Origin: Rhinopomastus cyanomelas | Taxonomy: Eukaryota; Chordata; Aves; Bucerotiformes; Rhinopomastidae | Length of the DNA stretch: 64,000 nt | Assembly: GCA_013400115.1 (NCBI GenBank) | Contig: VXBP01007598.1 | Coordinates: forward strand, 558,001-622,000 | Direction: 5' to 3' | Shown: positions 55,701 through 64,000 of the stretch, in pieces | How positions within the stretch are numbered: position 1 is the stretch's first letter | Layout of the letters: the number at the start of each line of letters is the position of its first letter | Program-made: the position numbers and the translations under genes | Notes under the pieces: generated by a model | The model's input: the letters and a program-made list of their open reading frames with translations, nothing else | What the model was told of the DNA's origin: nothing | Database searches by the model: none

Positions 55701-58364
55701 CCTCCTGCCAATGCAAACGTCAGCTCTCCTGTTTGCTTGGTGGCCTCCACCACTTTCCTTCAGTGAGGTCTCCTAAGAATAATGCTTTGCTGCTACTCTC
55801 TGTCTGTCGTCTCTGTCTCGGCCCTGATCTCTTTCACATTTCCTTAGATAACTCTCCAAACTTTGCTGTCTGTCCTTTGCAGAGCACGGAAGAAAAGTCT
55901 TCTTTCACCCTTCCCCGAACCAAACACTACAAATTGAACCGCCAGCCCTCCCTCCGCACTGAATTAGTTCAGTCATTTTATATTGATTTTCTCTGCTTTC
56001 CCTCCAGCTGCCTGGTCTGAGAGCACGACCCTGAGTGATGCAGGCAAAGATCTGCTGAGGAACGGGGAGGCATTGTCATCTGCTGGCTCCCTTCTCCATG
56101 CCCTTGCAAACGTAGCCTGGATACCTTGTCTTTTTTTAAACATCGGCTTGCAAAGCCACTGACCTAGGCACTGTCCTGTGGCTGAGTCTGGAACAGTCTC
56201 CCCTTGTGTGTCACGGGGTGACACTTGTCCATTCTAGCGGGCTGTGGTGTGTTACACACTGGAGGTGAGCGATCCTCACGTCGGTAGAATTCATCGTGAC
56301 GTGAAGTGGCAAGTTTCCAAGCAATCAAAGCGTAAGTTAACCTAATAAATCCTTTCAAGTTGGTGCTCTCAGCTGTAATACTGAAGGGGATGGTGGCACG
56401 TACCAGCCCCACTCAGTATCTTAGGAAATAACTTGTAAGAGGACCTCAGTGTCACATCATACCAGTCTGAAGGGATGATGAAGTGGATGTCAAGTTACGC
56501 AAGGTGTGGGAGGCTGAAACAACGTTTTCTGAGGAGCAGCTGGGACAAAAATCACATCAAAGGAATCCACAGAAATTGAAAATCTAGACAAGGATTTACA
56601 CCGAAAAATCTTGGAGGGAGCTTTATCTGAATTGCAGATGTGCAGCGAGAAATACTTGGAAGATGTCTGACCTGGGATGGCCTAGGAGTGAACATGGCTG
56701 GGAAATCAGACAAGAATTTGTCTGGACCTGATGTCAAAAAGGCCAAACAATACTGAGCTGCATTAGCAGACTTGAAAATAAGGAAATAAGAAAATAGAAA
56801 ATAAGGCTCTGTAGATGAGTATGTTGTGATCACAACTGAAAAAGTGCTCTTAGCAACCTATTACCAAGATGAGAAGGACTGACCTTGGAAAACAGAAGAA
56901 AATTGATGTGGAGAACTGACGTATCAGAAATTGGTACCGGGTAATGTATGCATGAACTCTGTCACACCCACAGTTACTATAAGTAATTGCAAGCAATTAA
57001 GAAGCAGAAGATTTAGCCTGAATAGAAGCAAAATGCACTCATGTATTCAAAGCAGCAAGGAGGGGAAGGGCCTGTTTAGCACAATCCAGCAGGGTCTAAG
57101 AAGGATGGAGCTGAACAATAGGAAAATGTAATACAATGGACTGCTTCCAAGCTGTGAGATCTATTAAAAGATCAAACCATCTATCAAGGACAATGGCTGG
57201 TTTCTGAGAAGGCTGGACCACCTTCTGCAGAAGACAAAGCTTAGATTTTCCCCTTCCCCAGCATCCTAAAAGACACCTCAAAGAGCCCTCTGTGTCTGGC
57301 TCACACAGAACAGTCACAGCCCTGGAGAAAGGCAGCTCCACTAGGCTTTGCCACCTTTACCCAGGCAGAATTTAGAGCAGCAAGAGGGGAACAAAAAAAA
57401 TCAAAGCAAGACTCTCACCTCTGAGATTGCGAATGAAGTCCTCCAGCATCATCTTCCTGTCAGGTTTGATGTTGGGGCTGTACATGTCTGTATTGAGGAG
57501 GATGATTGCAAAGGCCAAGATGAAGATGGTGTCCGGGTTGTGAAACTGCTGGACCACGTCTGGGTTACACATGCAGTACCTCTGGCTGCAGCCGGAAGGA
57601 TGCACACACTTAACATGGAACATGGGAATCCTCTGCTCCAGGGTGGCAATGGCTTCACAAGCGAGTTAAATTACTCCTTTCCCACCACCTCTCATACAAA
57701 TAAGAAGGAAGTGACTGCACTCTGAAGGCAAATTCACCCACCGTTGGCTGAAGTAGACCACTGAAACTTCAGCTTTCTTGTCCTCAGAAACCAAAAGAGC
57801 AAGGGAATCTTGCTCAAGGACTACTCAGTCTAGTGTCACTAGGTAAGGGCAGTATAGGAGGTGTCTACTTCAGCCTGCCCTGCTAAGGGCAAGGCAGTCT
57901 CCTCTGGACGCACCCAGGGAACAACCCAGCACTCCTACGAAGCCCAGTGCTGCTCCTCCTGTGAGTGGCCAATGAACAGGGAGTCTATAGCTGGCAGATA
58001 TGCTAGGACTGGCCTCACTCCAGCCCTTTGTGTCCTTCAGGCCACTGAACAGCTGAAAAGGACATGGCTTTGCTGCAGCAGTGGCACAGAGGACTCCGTG
58101 TTTCAGAACCCCTCCACGATGACATTCTTTAGAAGGGAGGTCCCTGGACACTCACTCCGTGGTTGCTGCATGTTTTCTGCCTGACATGTTTTCTGCTTCC
58201 ACCTGGTTACAGCAGTGAGGCTTCAGGGCGCTTTCTCTTACCTGAAAGCCTCAATTAGCCGCTCGACCTTCTGTGCCTCCCCCTGCACACGGATGTGGGC
58301 CTGGAATTTCCGCAGGGCTTCGTCCAGCTCCATACCCGAGAAGTCCATCTCGTCCACCACGCAG
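46341..58364 (-). CDS. IQSEC3: IQSEC3 (BRAG3/SynArfGEF), C-terminal nine exons
   Basis: IQSEC3 is a Sec7-domain guanine nucleotide exchange factor for Arf GTPases, known in mammals at inhibitory postsynapses. Exons in transcript order: 58364-58242, 57585-57419, 55325-55186, 54691-54566, 53216-53117, 50577-50416, 49695-49603, 48955-48912, 46778-46341. They sum to 1393 bases, giving 463 residues plus one base completing an upstream codon. Visible: C-terminal half of Sec7 (RKFQAHIRVQGEAQK, ILLNTDMYSPN), PH domain (PHRRLVCCSRLYEV to VTELEQIRIEWE), a linker with LEKQQGTKALS and a proline-rich tail ending RYSSGSRSLV. IQSEC3 is chosen over IQSEC1 and IQSEC2 by LKLCPKKKSSSTYTFCKSVG, VSIHNRLQTYQ, QQIVKVIVLDKPCLARMEP and SGSRSLV. 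The catalytic glutamate region, IQ motif and N-terminus lie upstream, right of the window. Frame is unbroken. Confidence 0.92.
47171..47190. repeat. (GA)10 microsatellite
   Basis: Ten GA units in the last intron of IQSEC3 (CT repeat on the transcribed strand). Confidence 0.9.
48912..48955 (-). CDS. IQSEC3: IQSEC3 44-bp micro-exon
   Basis: Acceptor tatttcaaag, donor gtaagt, on the minus strand. It encodes GKKEMGEKVSDSTVE (first codon shared with the upstream exon). The length of 44 bases converts phase 1 to phase 0, exactly what the flanking exons need. The end STVE joins VSIHNRL of the last exon. Confidence 0.88.
49603..49695 (-). CDS. IQSEC3: IQSEC3 exon: linker after PH
   Basis: Acceptor atgtcttgcag, donor gtaaga. 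It encodes WELEKQQGTKALSLRTNGAQ and MELQSKQGSPT and leaves one base of a Gly codon. Joining it directly to the last exon would shift the frame, so the micro-exon at 48912-48955 is required. Confidence 0.92.
50416..50577 (-). CDS. IQSEC3: IQSEC3 exon: end of PH and C-terminal helix
   Basis: Acceptor catctttacag, donor gtaagg. It encodes YYPHGITLVTPVSGSEKKQV, LHFCALGAEEMQKFVEDLKE and SIAEVTELEQIRIE. No start codon lies early in the exon frame, so an ATG-based ORF search misses it. Confidence 0.92.
50797..51310 (-). repeat. CR1 LINE, about 0.5 kb, in IQSEC3 intron
   Basis: It starts 'cacagaatcacagattcata' and 'gaatggtagggacctcgag'. It continues through 'gggaagactgttccagtgct', 'tctgtgttccatcttgtact' and 'ggacacagtactccaggtgt'. 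Antisense to the plus strand, hence sense relative to IQSEC3. Confidence 0.9.
53117..53216 (-). CDS. IQSEC3: IQSEC3 exon: PH domain, middle
   Basis: Acceptor tctccctccacag, donor gtaagt. It encodes ILKLCPKKKSSSTYTFCKSV and GMQFHLFENE. The KLCPKKKSSSTYTF stretch is the part that separates IQSEC3 from IQSEC1 (KIFQKKKNSVTYSF as recalled). Confidence 0.93.
53635..53730 (-). repeat. CR1 LINE 3' fragment in IQSEC3 intron
   Basis: 'cacagaatcattagggactg' followed by 'gaagggacctcaaaagatca' and 'tctagtccaatccccctgcc'; well preserved. Confidence 0.88.
53985..54135 (-). repeat. Second CR1 LINE 3' fragment in the same IQSEC3 intron
   Basis: 'cacaatcatagaagcacaga', then 'gatttgggttggaagtgacc' and 'ctgaagatcgtctagtt'. 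It differs from the copy at 53635 in its core, so it is an independent insertion of another CR1 subfamily. Confidence 0.85.
54566..54691 (-). CDS. IQSEC3: IQSEC3 exon: PH domain, first part
   Basis: Acceptor gttttctgcag, donor gtgagt; phase 0 at both ends. It encodes VLSVPHRRLVCCSRLYEVTD and QREVFLFNDLLV. Confidence 0.93.
55186..55325 (-). CDS. IQSEC3: IQSEC3 exon: end of Sec7 and linker to PH
   Basis: Acceptor atggttggcag, donor gtgagc. It encodes [20 protein letters not shown] and LKSNEDHVTYV, ending SIVGMKT. Confidence 0.93.
57419..57585 (-). CDS. IQSEC3: IQSEC3 exon: Sec7 domain, hydrophobic groove
   Basis: Acceptor ccggctgcag, donor gtgaga. It encodes QRYCMCNPDVVQQFHNPDTI, FILAFAIILLNTDMYSPN and MMLEDFIRNLRG. 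The NTDMYSPN motif lines the Arf-binding groove of Sec7 domains. Confidence 0.94.
58242..58364 (-). CDS. IQSEC3: IQSEC3 exon: Sec7 domain, middle
   Basis: Acceptor ccttcccacag and donor gtaaga on the minus strand. It encodes CVVDEMDFSGMELDEALRKF and GEAQKVERLIEAF, the Sec7 helices just after the catalytic loop. The preceding exon, with the glutamic finger, was not found in the window. Confidence 0.93.
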
Positions 58365-58624
58365 CTGTGGGAAGGGGACACAGACCTCATCAGCACCTCC
58401 TCCTGGGGTGGATGCCAGGCAAGCTCCTTCACACAGTGCCAAGGCTCAGTGTCCAAGGGAAAAAGCACGGAAGAGGCCATGAGACATCACTATGGCTTCC
58501 CAGAATCTACTAAAAACGGGCAGTCATTTCAAACAAGGGATTCCTGCATTCTACAGCACAGGAGCAATTCTTGTGCCTAACCCTGTATAAATGTCTCTGT
58601 GTATGTAGCTATATACATCCTGAT

Positions 58625-58640
58625 ACACACACACACACAC
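58625..58640. repeat. (AC)8 microsatellite
   Basis: Eight AC units just upstream (minus-strand sense) of the first visible IQSEC3 exon, within the intron. Confidence 0.9.
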
Positions 58641-59707
58641 GCCATGTCATGTCACACGTCCAGCATACGTATCTACACATAAAGTGTATACGTGTGTTGA
58701 TATTTATCTGCATCTTCATGCACTGTCCATTCCTCCCTCCCTCTCAGCACATGCACTTGGTCGCTATACCTGCCTATCCACCCTCTTATCTCCGGGCTGT
58801 TCCTGCCCTTGTCCTCTCCTCACCTTCCATTCTGTCCAGCATACATCTCCACTTGCAGCCTGCACCTTCTTCACCACTCAGCAGCTCCAGCAACAGCAAT
58901 CCCTGTGTCTTTGAAGGCCAGAGCCAGCTCAGAGAAAACAAACAAATACTGCAACGCCAGCTGGCTTGTAACCTGAAGGTTGGGCAAAACTCTGCCGCCA
59001 AACACCAGGAGCCTCCACAAAACGTTCTATCCAAAGCACTACCCATCTTACACAATCCTACCCATTCTACACGCTCCTTCCCATTTCCAGCACGCTCCAG
59101 TGCCCTGCTGCCCTGTTGTCTGGTGGAAATCCTTCACCTCACGCACCTGGTGTCACTTTTCCTTTTGCAGATGTGTTTTGCACACTGGCAACTCATAGCC
59201 AATTTAGACAAGCAAAGAAAGGGACAGCACCTCTTTTGTCTTCCACTGTCAGCTAATAAAAGTCCTACTTTTAGTCTCCAAACCCTAGTGCTACAGTTCT
59301 TGCTGGCTGCGTTAGCCAAATACTGCGATAGGACTTCTTGTTTTTACCGTACGATATTCTGATCATTTGCAATGACACCACCTTCCCCAGGTGGCCTCAG
59401 CCCATTTTGTTAGCACAGTCCTTTCTGAGCTCAGACCATTACTGCATGCATTAACCAAAAGACTAGACTCAGAAAACCCTGCTCATAACCTCCCTTAGGC
59501 TCAGCTTCCCATTTCAACAGAGTACGTGGGCACTAATGTCAGCATCAGCCAATTTGCTCCCCTGTTTATGATTCCTCTGCTAATTTCTCTCCCCCTCTCT
59601 CCCAACTAACAGTTTCTCACGTCAAATGTTTTGCCCAAGTCTAGAATTACCTTCTCCCTGTCCTTTGTCCAGAAAAACAGTTATTTTAATTAAGACACTG
59701 AATTAAT

Positions 59708-59775
59708 AGCACCACGGAATGGCTTAGGTTGGAAGGGACCTCTGAGATCATTAATCTGCTCTCCAGCGGTTTTGG
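59708..59775 (-). repeat. CR1 LINE 3' terminal relic
   Basis: 'caccacggaatggcttaggt' followed by 'tggaagggacctctgagatc', a reversed CR1 end in the IQSEC3 intron. Confidence 0.82.
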
Positions 59776-60209
59776 TACGTACCCTTTGCCTTCCTACATG
59801 CCATTATTGTACCCCATAAAAAAATCCCCAGCACTGACATTCCACCTGCCAGGCCAAGGAATCCACAGGTAACAAAAGCCCCTTTTCTCTGAGCCTTTCT
59901 TAAACACAAAGTTAGTAATTTGCTGATCTTCACAAGGCACCATCTTGCTGTTCCAACCGAATTAAAAATTCAGTAACTTCCTATTTTCTGCCCCATATTA
60001 GCATGCACCTTCAGTCCCCCCCCTCCCCTTCATTTCACACTCTGTATTGTGTTTGTGGTGCCTTTCTCATGTTGTGAGAGACAAACTGACCCCAAATTTA
60101 AGATTAGGAGGAAATCTTCCCCAAGACAGCTTGTCTGTAACCACGCGAGGAATGGTACAGGATAAACAGAGGGGGAAGGGATTAGCTCTCTTCTAGATGC
60201 TTCCATTTC

Positions 60210-60800
60210 CTAGGATGCCATCCCTGAGCACATAGAGGAAAACAGAGTGATCAGGAGTGGCCAACATGGATTCACCAAGGGGAAATCATGCTTGCCCAAT
60301 CTCATAGTACTCTGTGATGGCTTGACTGGCTGGATAGCTGAGAGAAGAGCAGCAAGGCTTCTGACACTGCCTGCCAAATCATTCTCACAGGGAAACTCAG
60401 GAAGTGTGGGTGAGATGAGTGGACAGTGGGATGGTTTGAGAACTGTCTGAATGACAGAGCTCAGGGGGTTGTCATCTGAGGTGCAGAATCTCGTTGGAGG
60501 TCTATAGATGGTGATGTTCCACAGGGGTCTACTCTGGGTCCACTCTTGTTAAACATATTCATCAGTGACCTGGATGAAGGAACCAGAGTGTAGCCTCACA
60601 AAGTTTGCCCATGATACAAACTGGGGCGAGTAACTGATACACTGAAGGCTGGGTTGCCATTCAGTGAGACCCAGACCGGCTGGACAGGTGGGCAAAGAGG
60701 AGCAGAGTGAAGTTCAACAAGGGCAAGTTTCCTGCACCTTGTGGAGAATAACCCCAAGCACCAGTATAGGTTAGGGCTTGACCTCAAATGGGTGAGGGAG
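60210..60800 (+). repeat. Decayed CR1 ORF2 (reverse transcriptase) fragment
   Basis: Conceptual translation in shifting frames gives RT landmarks: 'ggattcaccaaggggaaatc' (GFTKGKS), 'ccacaggggtctactctggg' (PQGSTLG) and 'aacatattcatcagtgacct' (NIFISDL). 'aagtttgcccatgatac' matches KFADDT with a change. It is broken by stops and frameshifts and lies antisense to IQSEC3. Confidence 0.82.
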
Positions 60801-63800
60801 AGGGTTCAAATGCTCAGAGATGTCTCTCCAACCCTGCTCACCCACAGGGAGAGTGTGTCTAACAGCAACTTAGTCTAACATCAGCTCGTCCCTGACACAG
60901 CACAACGTATCCTCTGCTTGATTCCTTGCCCCTTTCTCCTCTGACAGCAAATGAAGGCACTTCTGCACTTCCAAGAGCCATGACCTGAACAAAAACTGCT
61001 CAGTACCAGTGCAAGAGCCAACTCCATTCATGGTATCACTCACATTATCTTGTTCATGAATGAAGTAAAAATGGAAGCAATTCCTGAGTCAGAAACAGGT
61101 GGAGGGGAAGAATGAACCAGAAGGATGTATGAATGAAGGAGGACAAAAGCAACAAACATGGAACGATGAGTGCACAGGAAGAAATTAACAATAAATCTGA
61201 GCATGCAGTACAAAAGAAAGAGATGAATACAGGTTGTAAGAATAATGATGTGTCTCATATTAAAACTATCTGTTAATGCCTTGGGCCTGACTTTGTCAAA
61301 GCAACAAAACTGTTTTTCTCCAATACTTGCTGAAGAGATTTCACAGAATGGTTTCTGCTGGAGAATTGCTCAGTACCAGATCAGTGCTTCAATAGCCCCA
61401 GCTATATTCTACAGCTGTATTCCCTGGACCAGCAAACACTGACACCCTGGGGTAGGTCCTTAGTGACACCTCCCAGCTAGCTGCAGTGCAGGCTGTGCAA
61501 GTACATTCCCAGGAGAAGAGGTTGGATTTTAACTGTGAGGTGCTGGAGCACACTGAATAGCTGTTACTGTAGGATGCTCAGAACTGGCTACGGGAGGCAT
61601 TTGCCCCCGTAACATCAAATGCCTAAAAGCTGGCCTAATGAGCACATTGAGAAAAGCAACATTCTTGAGGAACCCGTTTCTCTCCATTGACTAAAGGATT
61701 TCATAAGTTTAAAAAAGGCACTAAACTTGGTGGTGGCTAGTAAGTGGTGAGAGAAATCCTACTTTTAAAGACTGAAGCCTTCTCTGCAACAGAAAAATGA
61801 CGTATTGCATCTCTCCAAACAAACAGGCCTGAGCAGTTTAGTGTTATCAAAGGATGTGTGCCAGTTAGGGTCAGACATAGCTCTCCTCTTTGTTCCTCCT
61901 GCTAGCACAGATTATTACTTGTGAGTTATCCAAAAACCTTTCCTGCATTCTAACAAAATCAGCCAGAGGCTGAAAGACAGAGTAGGAAGATGGAAAGTTA
62001 TTTAGGCACTTAGGCATGCGGGCGTGGGAAGCCAAAACAGCAAGTGCTCTCCAGCCTCCTATGATTACTTTCACCCCCACCATGGGCACAATAGGCTTTG
62101 CATCCTGCGTGGCACTTCTCTAGAGTCTTGCGTTTACTAGGTGGTGGGTAAAAAGGACCATTTGGCACTGTGCACTCCCGAGCTGCTGTCTGACTCCACA
62201 AACAGGCAGCGGCTGGCTCGTTTGCCAGCCAGCACTGCTCCAACACCTATGGAAGCCAAGGGAAGCTTGCAGAGATACAGACCTTCGGCTGGACACAGCT
62301 GAGCCTGGAGTTTGTAAACTGGGCAGCAATGTGCTGCCTTCAGATGCATGAGGGAGGCCGCCACTTTTTCTGATGTTCTAAAAGCTGTCCTATTATTTAT
62401 TCATGCTGTCGAGTTAATTCAACCCGGCTGCAATAGAAACAATGCTTACAGTACACAACCCTAACACAAGTTTTCACATCAAGTGAAAACTAAACTAACA
62501 CAGCAAGTGCCATCAATTATTGAAACGCATGTTGGACCAGGCACACTCCGGGGCCACGTACGAGACGTGAAAGAGCAGAGACATCTCTCTCTGCGTACAG
62601 GCTCGCTCACGGCAGGTGGTCAAAGTCTGTCCAATAGATACTGACTGCTCATGGCCACCCTGCCTAGGCATCTCAGCTTACCAGGACCGACAAAGCCTGT
62701 TTTTCTGCTGCTCACTTGGGCCACAAAAATTACTGTGGCAATGGGCAAATTGTACAGAAGCTACTGTAGGACTTGTCCTGTCTGCTGCATGCTCTCCGAG
62801 GAATACCATGCATCCTTACCCTGGCTTGCAGCTGCGGGTAGATGTGGGAACTGAGAGACAGCCCTTGCACATTCCCTTCTCCTAACCTGCACCAGTGTTC
62901 CTGAGCTAGTTCAACTGTAGTTGGATGAGGAATAAGAGGCAGACTAGGTCTTTAGTTCTACAGTTCCAAAAGGTCTTGAGCTGCTTCTTGCTCCCACACA
63001 AACAGCTCAGAAGTTGTGACTAGCTCTTGAGCTATAGTGCACTGGAAATGCCAGCAGACTATACTACACTGCCAGCCCTCTTTTTCTTACAGCATAGACA
63101 GGAAAAATATCCAAGATGATAATCCCGGGCCAGAACTTCTGCTGGCAATACCTTGTTTCCATGCATGTCACGCTGCTGGGTAGGTGGCCACTGCCCAGCC
63201 AGCTCTCACAAGCAGTTACTGAAAATACACTTGCACATAGCACAAACCATGCTATCAACAAGCTCAGAACTGACACAGGAAAGGAGTGAAAGTACCTGCT
63301 GACATCACAGCTAGAAGCAGCTGAATATGTGTGGGTTTTCCTTCCTGCTTTATATATGCATTTTGTACAGATTTTATGTCTACTTTTATCTTTGACTTTA
63401 TGGACGATGAATCAGCAATTCCTTGTGAAAAGGGGATGGCAGCACAAAATGCCAGAGAACAAGCATAATCTGCTGCCTGGACACAGGTCTGAACCCTTGA
63501 ACTCAGCTTCAGTTGCTTGATACATGGCTGTGTACACACAGTCCATGCCCAGGACATGTCCATGTACACACAGCCTCATCAGCTTTGCTCCCATCCTTGA
63601 GCCTAGCTTTCTGCAACTGTAAAAAGCATGGCAAGGTCACTCTTTCATCAAACATTTGGAGTACTGTATTGAGAGGTGCAGTGGAAGCTAAGATCAATGA
63701 GTATGATGAAGTAGGGCCAACCACTTTAATGGCCCTCCTGCAACATGAAGAGTTGAGACAGGCAACCACAACACAGGAGCTCTGGGCCATTGAGGCCCAC

Positions 63801-64000
63801 GCTGTGCAATAGCCCGTTCCCAGGAGCTGCTGACACAGAGCTTGCTGTCGCATGTGAGCCAGAAGAACATGGCCATTTGCAGAGATGCTGCCGAATTTAG
63901 GATCGCAGGAAAGCGCCAGCCTATTGCCGTTGCAGTATTTCCCTGTCTGCGACTTTAGTAGAGTATCTGTCAGGGGAAGCAGCCCACACATTGCTTGCTG

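Larger units (their letters stand above)
58365..64000. other. IQSEC3 intron reaching the right window edge
   Basis: At least 5.6 kb upstream of the first visible IQSEC3 exon. I searched the minus strand for the expected previous exon (the Sec7 stretch with the catalytic glutamate) and found none. It holds an AC repeat, two CR1 pieces and otherwise unremarkable AT-richer sequence. Open frames here resemble no family. Confidence 0.65.

Noticed and set aside
58571..59362. 263-codon plus-strand open frame
   Set aside because: Low-complexity and cysteine/serine/proline-rich, inside an IQSEC3 intron and containing the AC repeat region. No family motif, no splice logic.
63513..63812. 99-codon plus-strand frame with a polar, helix-like end
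   Set aside because: The second half looks protein-like by eye but matches no family known to me and overlaps an equally long frame on the other strand.
63509..63991. 160-codon minus-strand open frame considered as the missing upstream IQSEC3 exon
   Set aside because: Lacks the Sec7 helix preceding CVVDEMDF and any EFLGNRQ-like motif; no acceptor/donor pair with the needed phase was found.
1..64000. CRISPR arrays, bacterial operons, prophage, tRNA or rRNA genes
   Set aside because: None seen. The sequence is intron-bearing vertebrate DNA; the repeats present are LINE fragments and microsatellites.

Overview
The window is vertebrate nuclear DNA, most likely from a bird. Every recognisable gene is split into short exons with GT-AG introns. 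Many diverged CR1 LINE fragments are present, with the typical 3' end seen as a 'ggttggaagggacc' core next to 'atagaatca'-type octamers. Introns are compact, mostly 0.3-4.5 kb. Other sauropsids also carry CR1, so 'bird' is an inference. One undetermined base (n) lies at 37994.

Layout. (1) 213-10073, plus strand: the last 11 coding exons of a sodium/chloride-coupled SLC6 transporter that best fits SLC6A12 (BGT1, betaine/GABA transporter). Its first exons lie left of the window. (2) 10074-19988: intergenic, with several poly(A) signals, CR1 pieces and the probable promoter region of the next gene. (3) 20095-36641, plus strand: all 14 coding exons of a complete 600-residue GABA transporter that is GAT1-like (SLC6A1-like) rather than BGT1/GAT2-like. 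(4) 36642-46340: a convergent interval holding the 3' ends of genes on both strands and a CpG-rich patch near 41.2-41.5 kb. (5) 46341-58364, minus strand: the last nine coding exons of IQSEC3, covering the C-terminal part of the Sec7 Arf-GEF domain, the PH domain, a 44-bp micro-exon and the proline-rich PDZ-ligand tail. (6) 58365-64000: IQSEC3 intron with a decayed CR1 reverse-transcriptase fragment. No further exon was found there.

The order SLC6A12 > SLC6A1-like > < IQSEC3 mirrors the human 12p13.33 block, recalled as IQSEC3 > < SLC6A12 < SLC6A13 < KDM5A, read in reverse. The difference is an extra, intact GAT1-type gene between SLC6A12 and IQSEC3, which I do not know from the human locus. 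That tandem GAT1-like paralogue is the most interesting content of the window. Ten of its exon junctions match those of the neighbouring SLC6A12 in position and phase, so both genes descend from one ancestral SLC6 gene structure. All three genes belong to GABA/osmolyte transport or inhibitory-synapse biology: two plasma-membrane transporters and a postsynaptic Arf-GEF. Adjacency alone does not prove shared regulation.

Exon borders were placed by hand from protein similarity, splice consensus and phase. The bases of all 34 coding exons add up without a frame break. Transcript ends, promoters and expression cannot be decided from the sequence alone.
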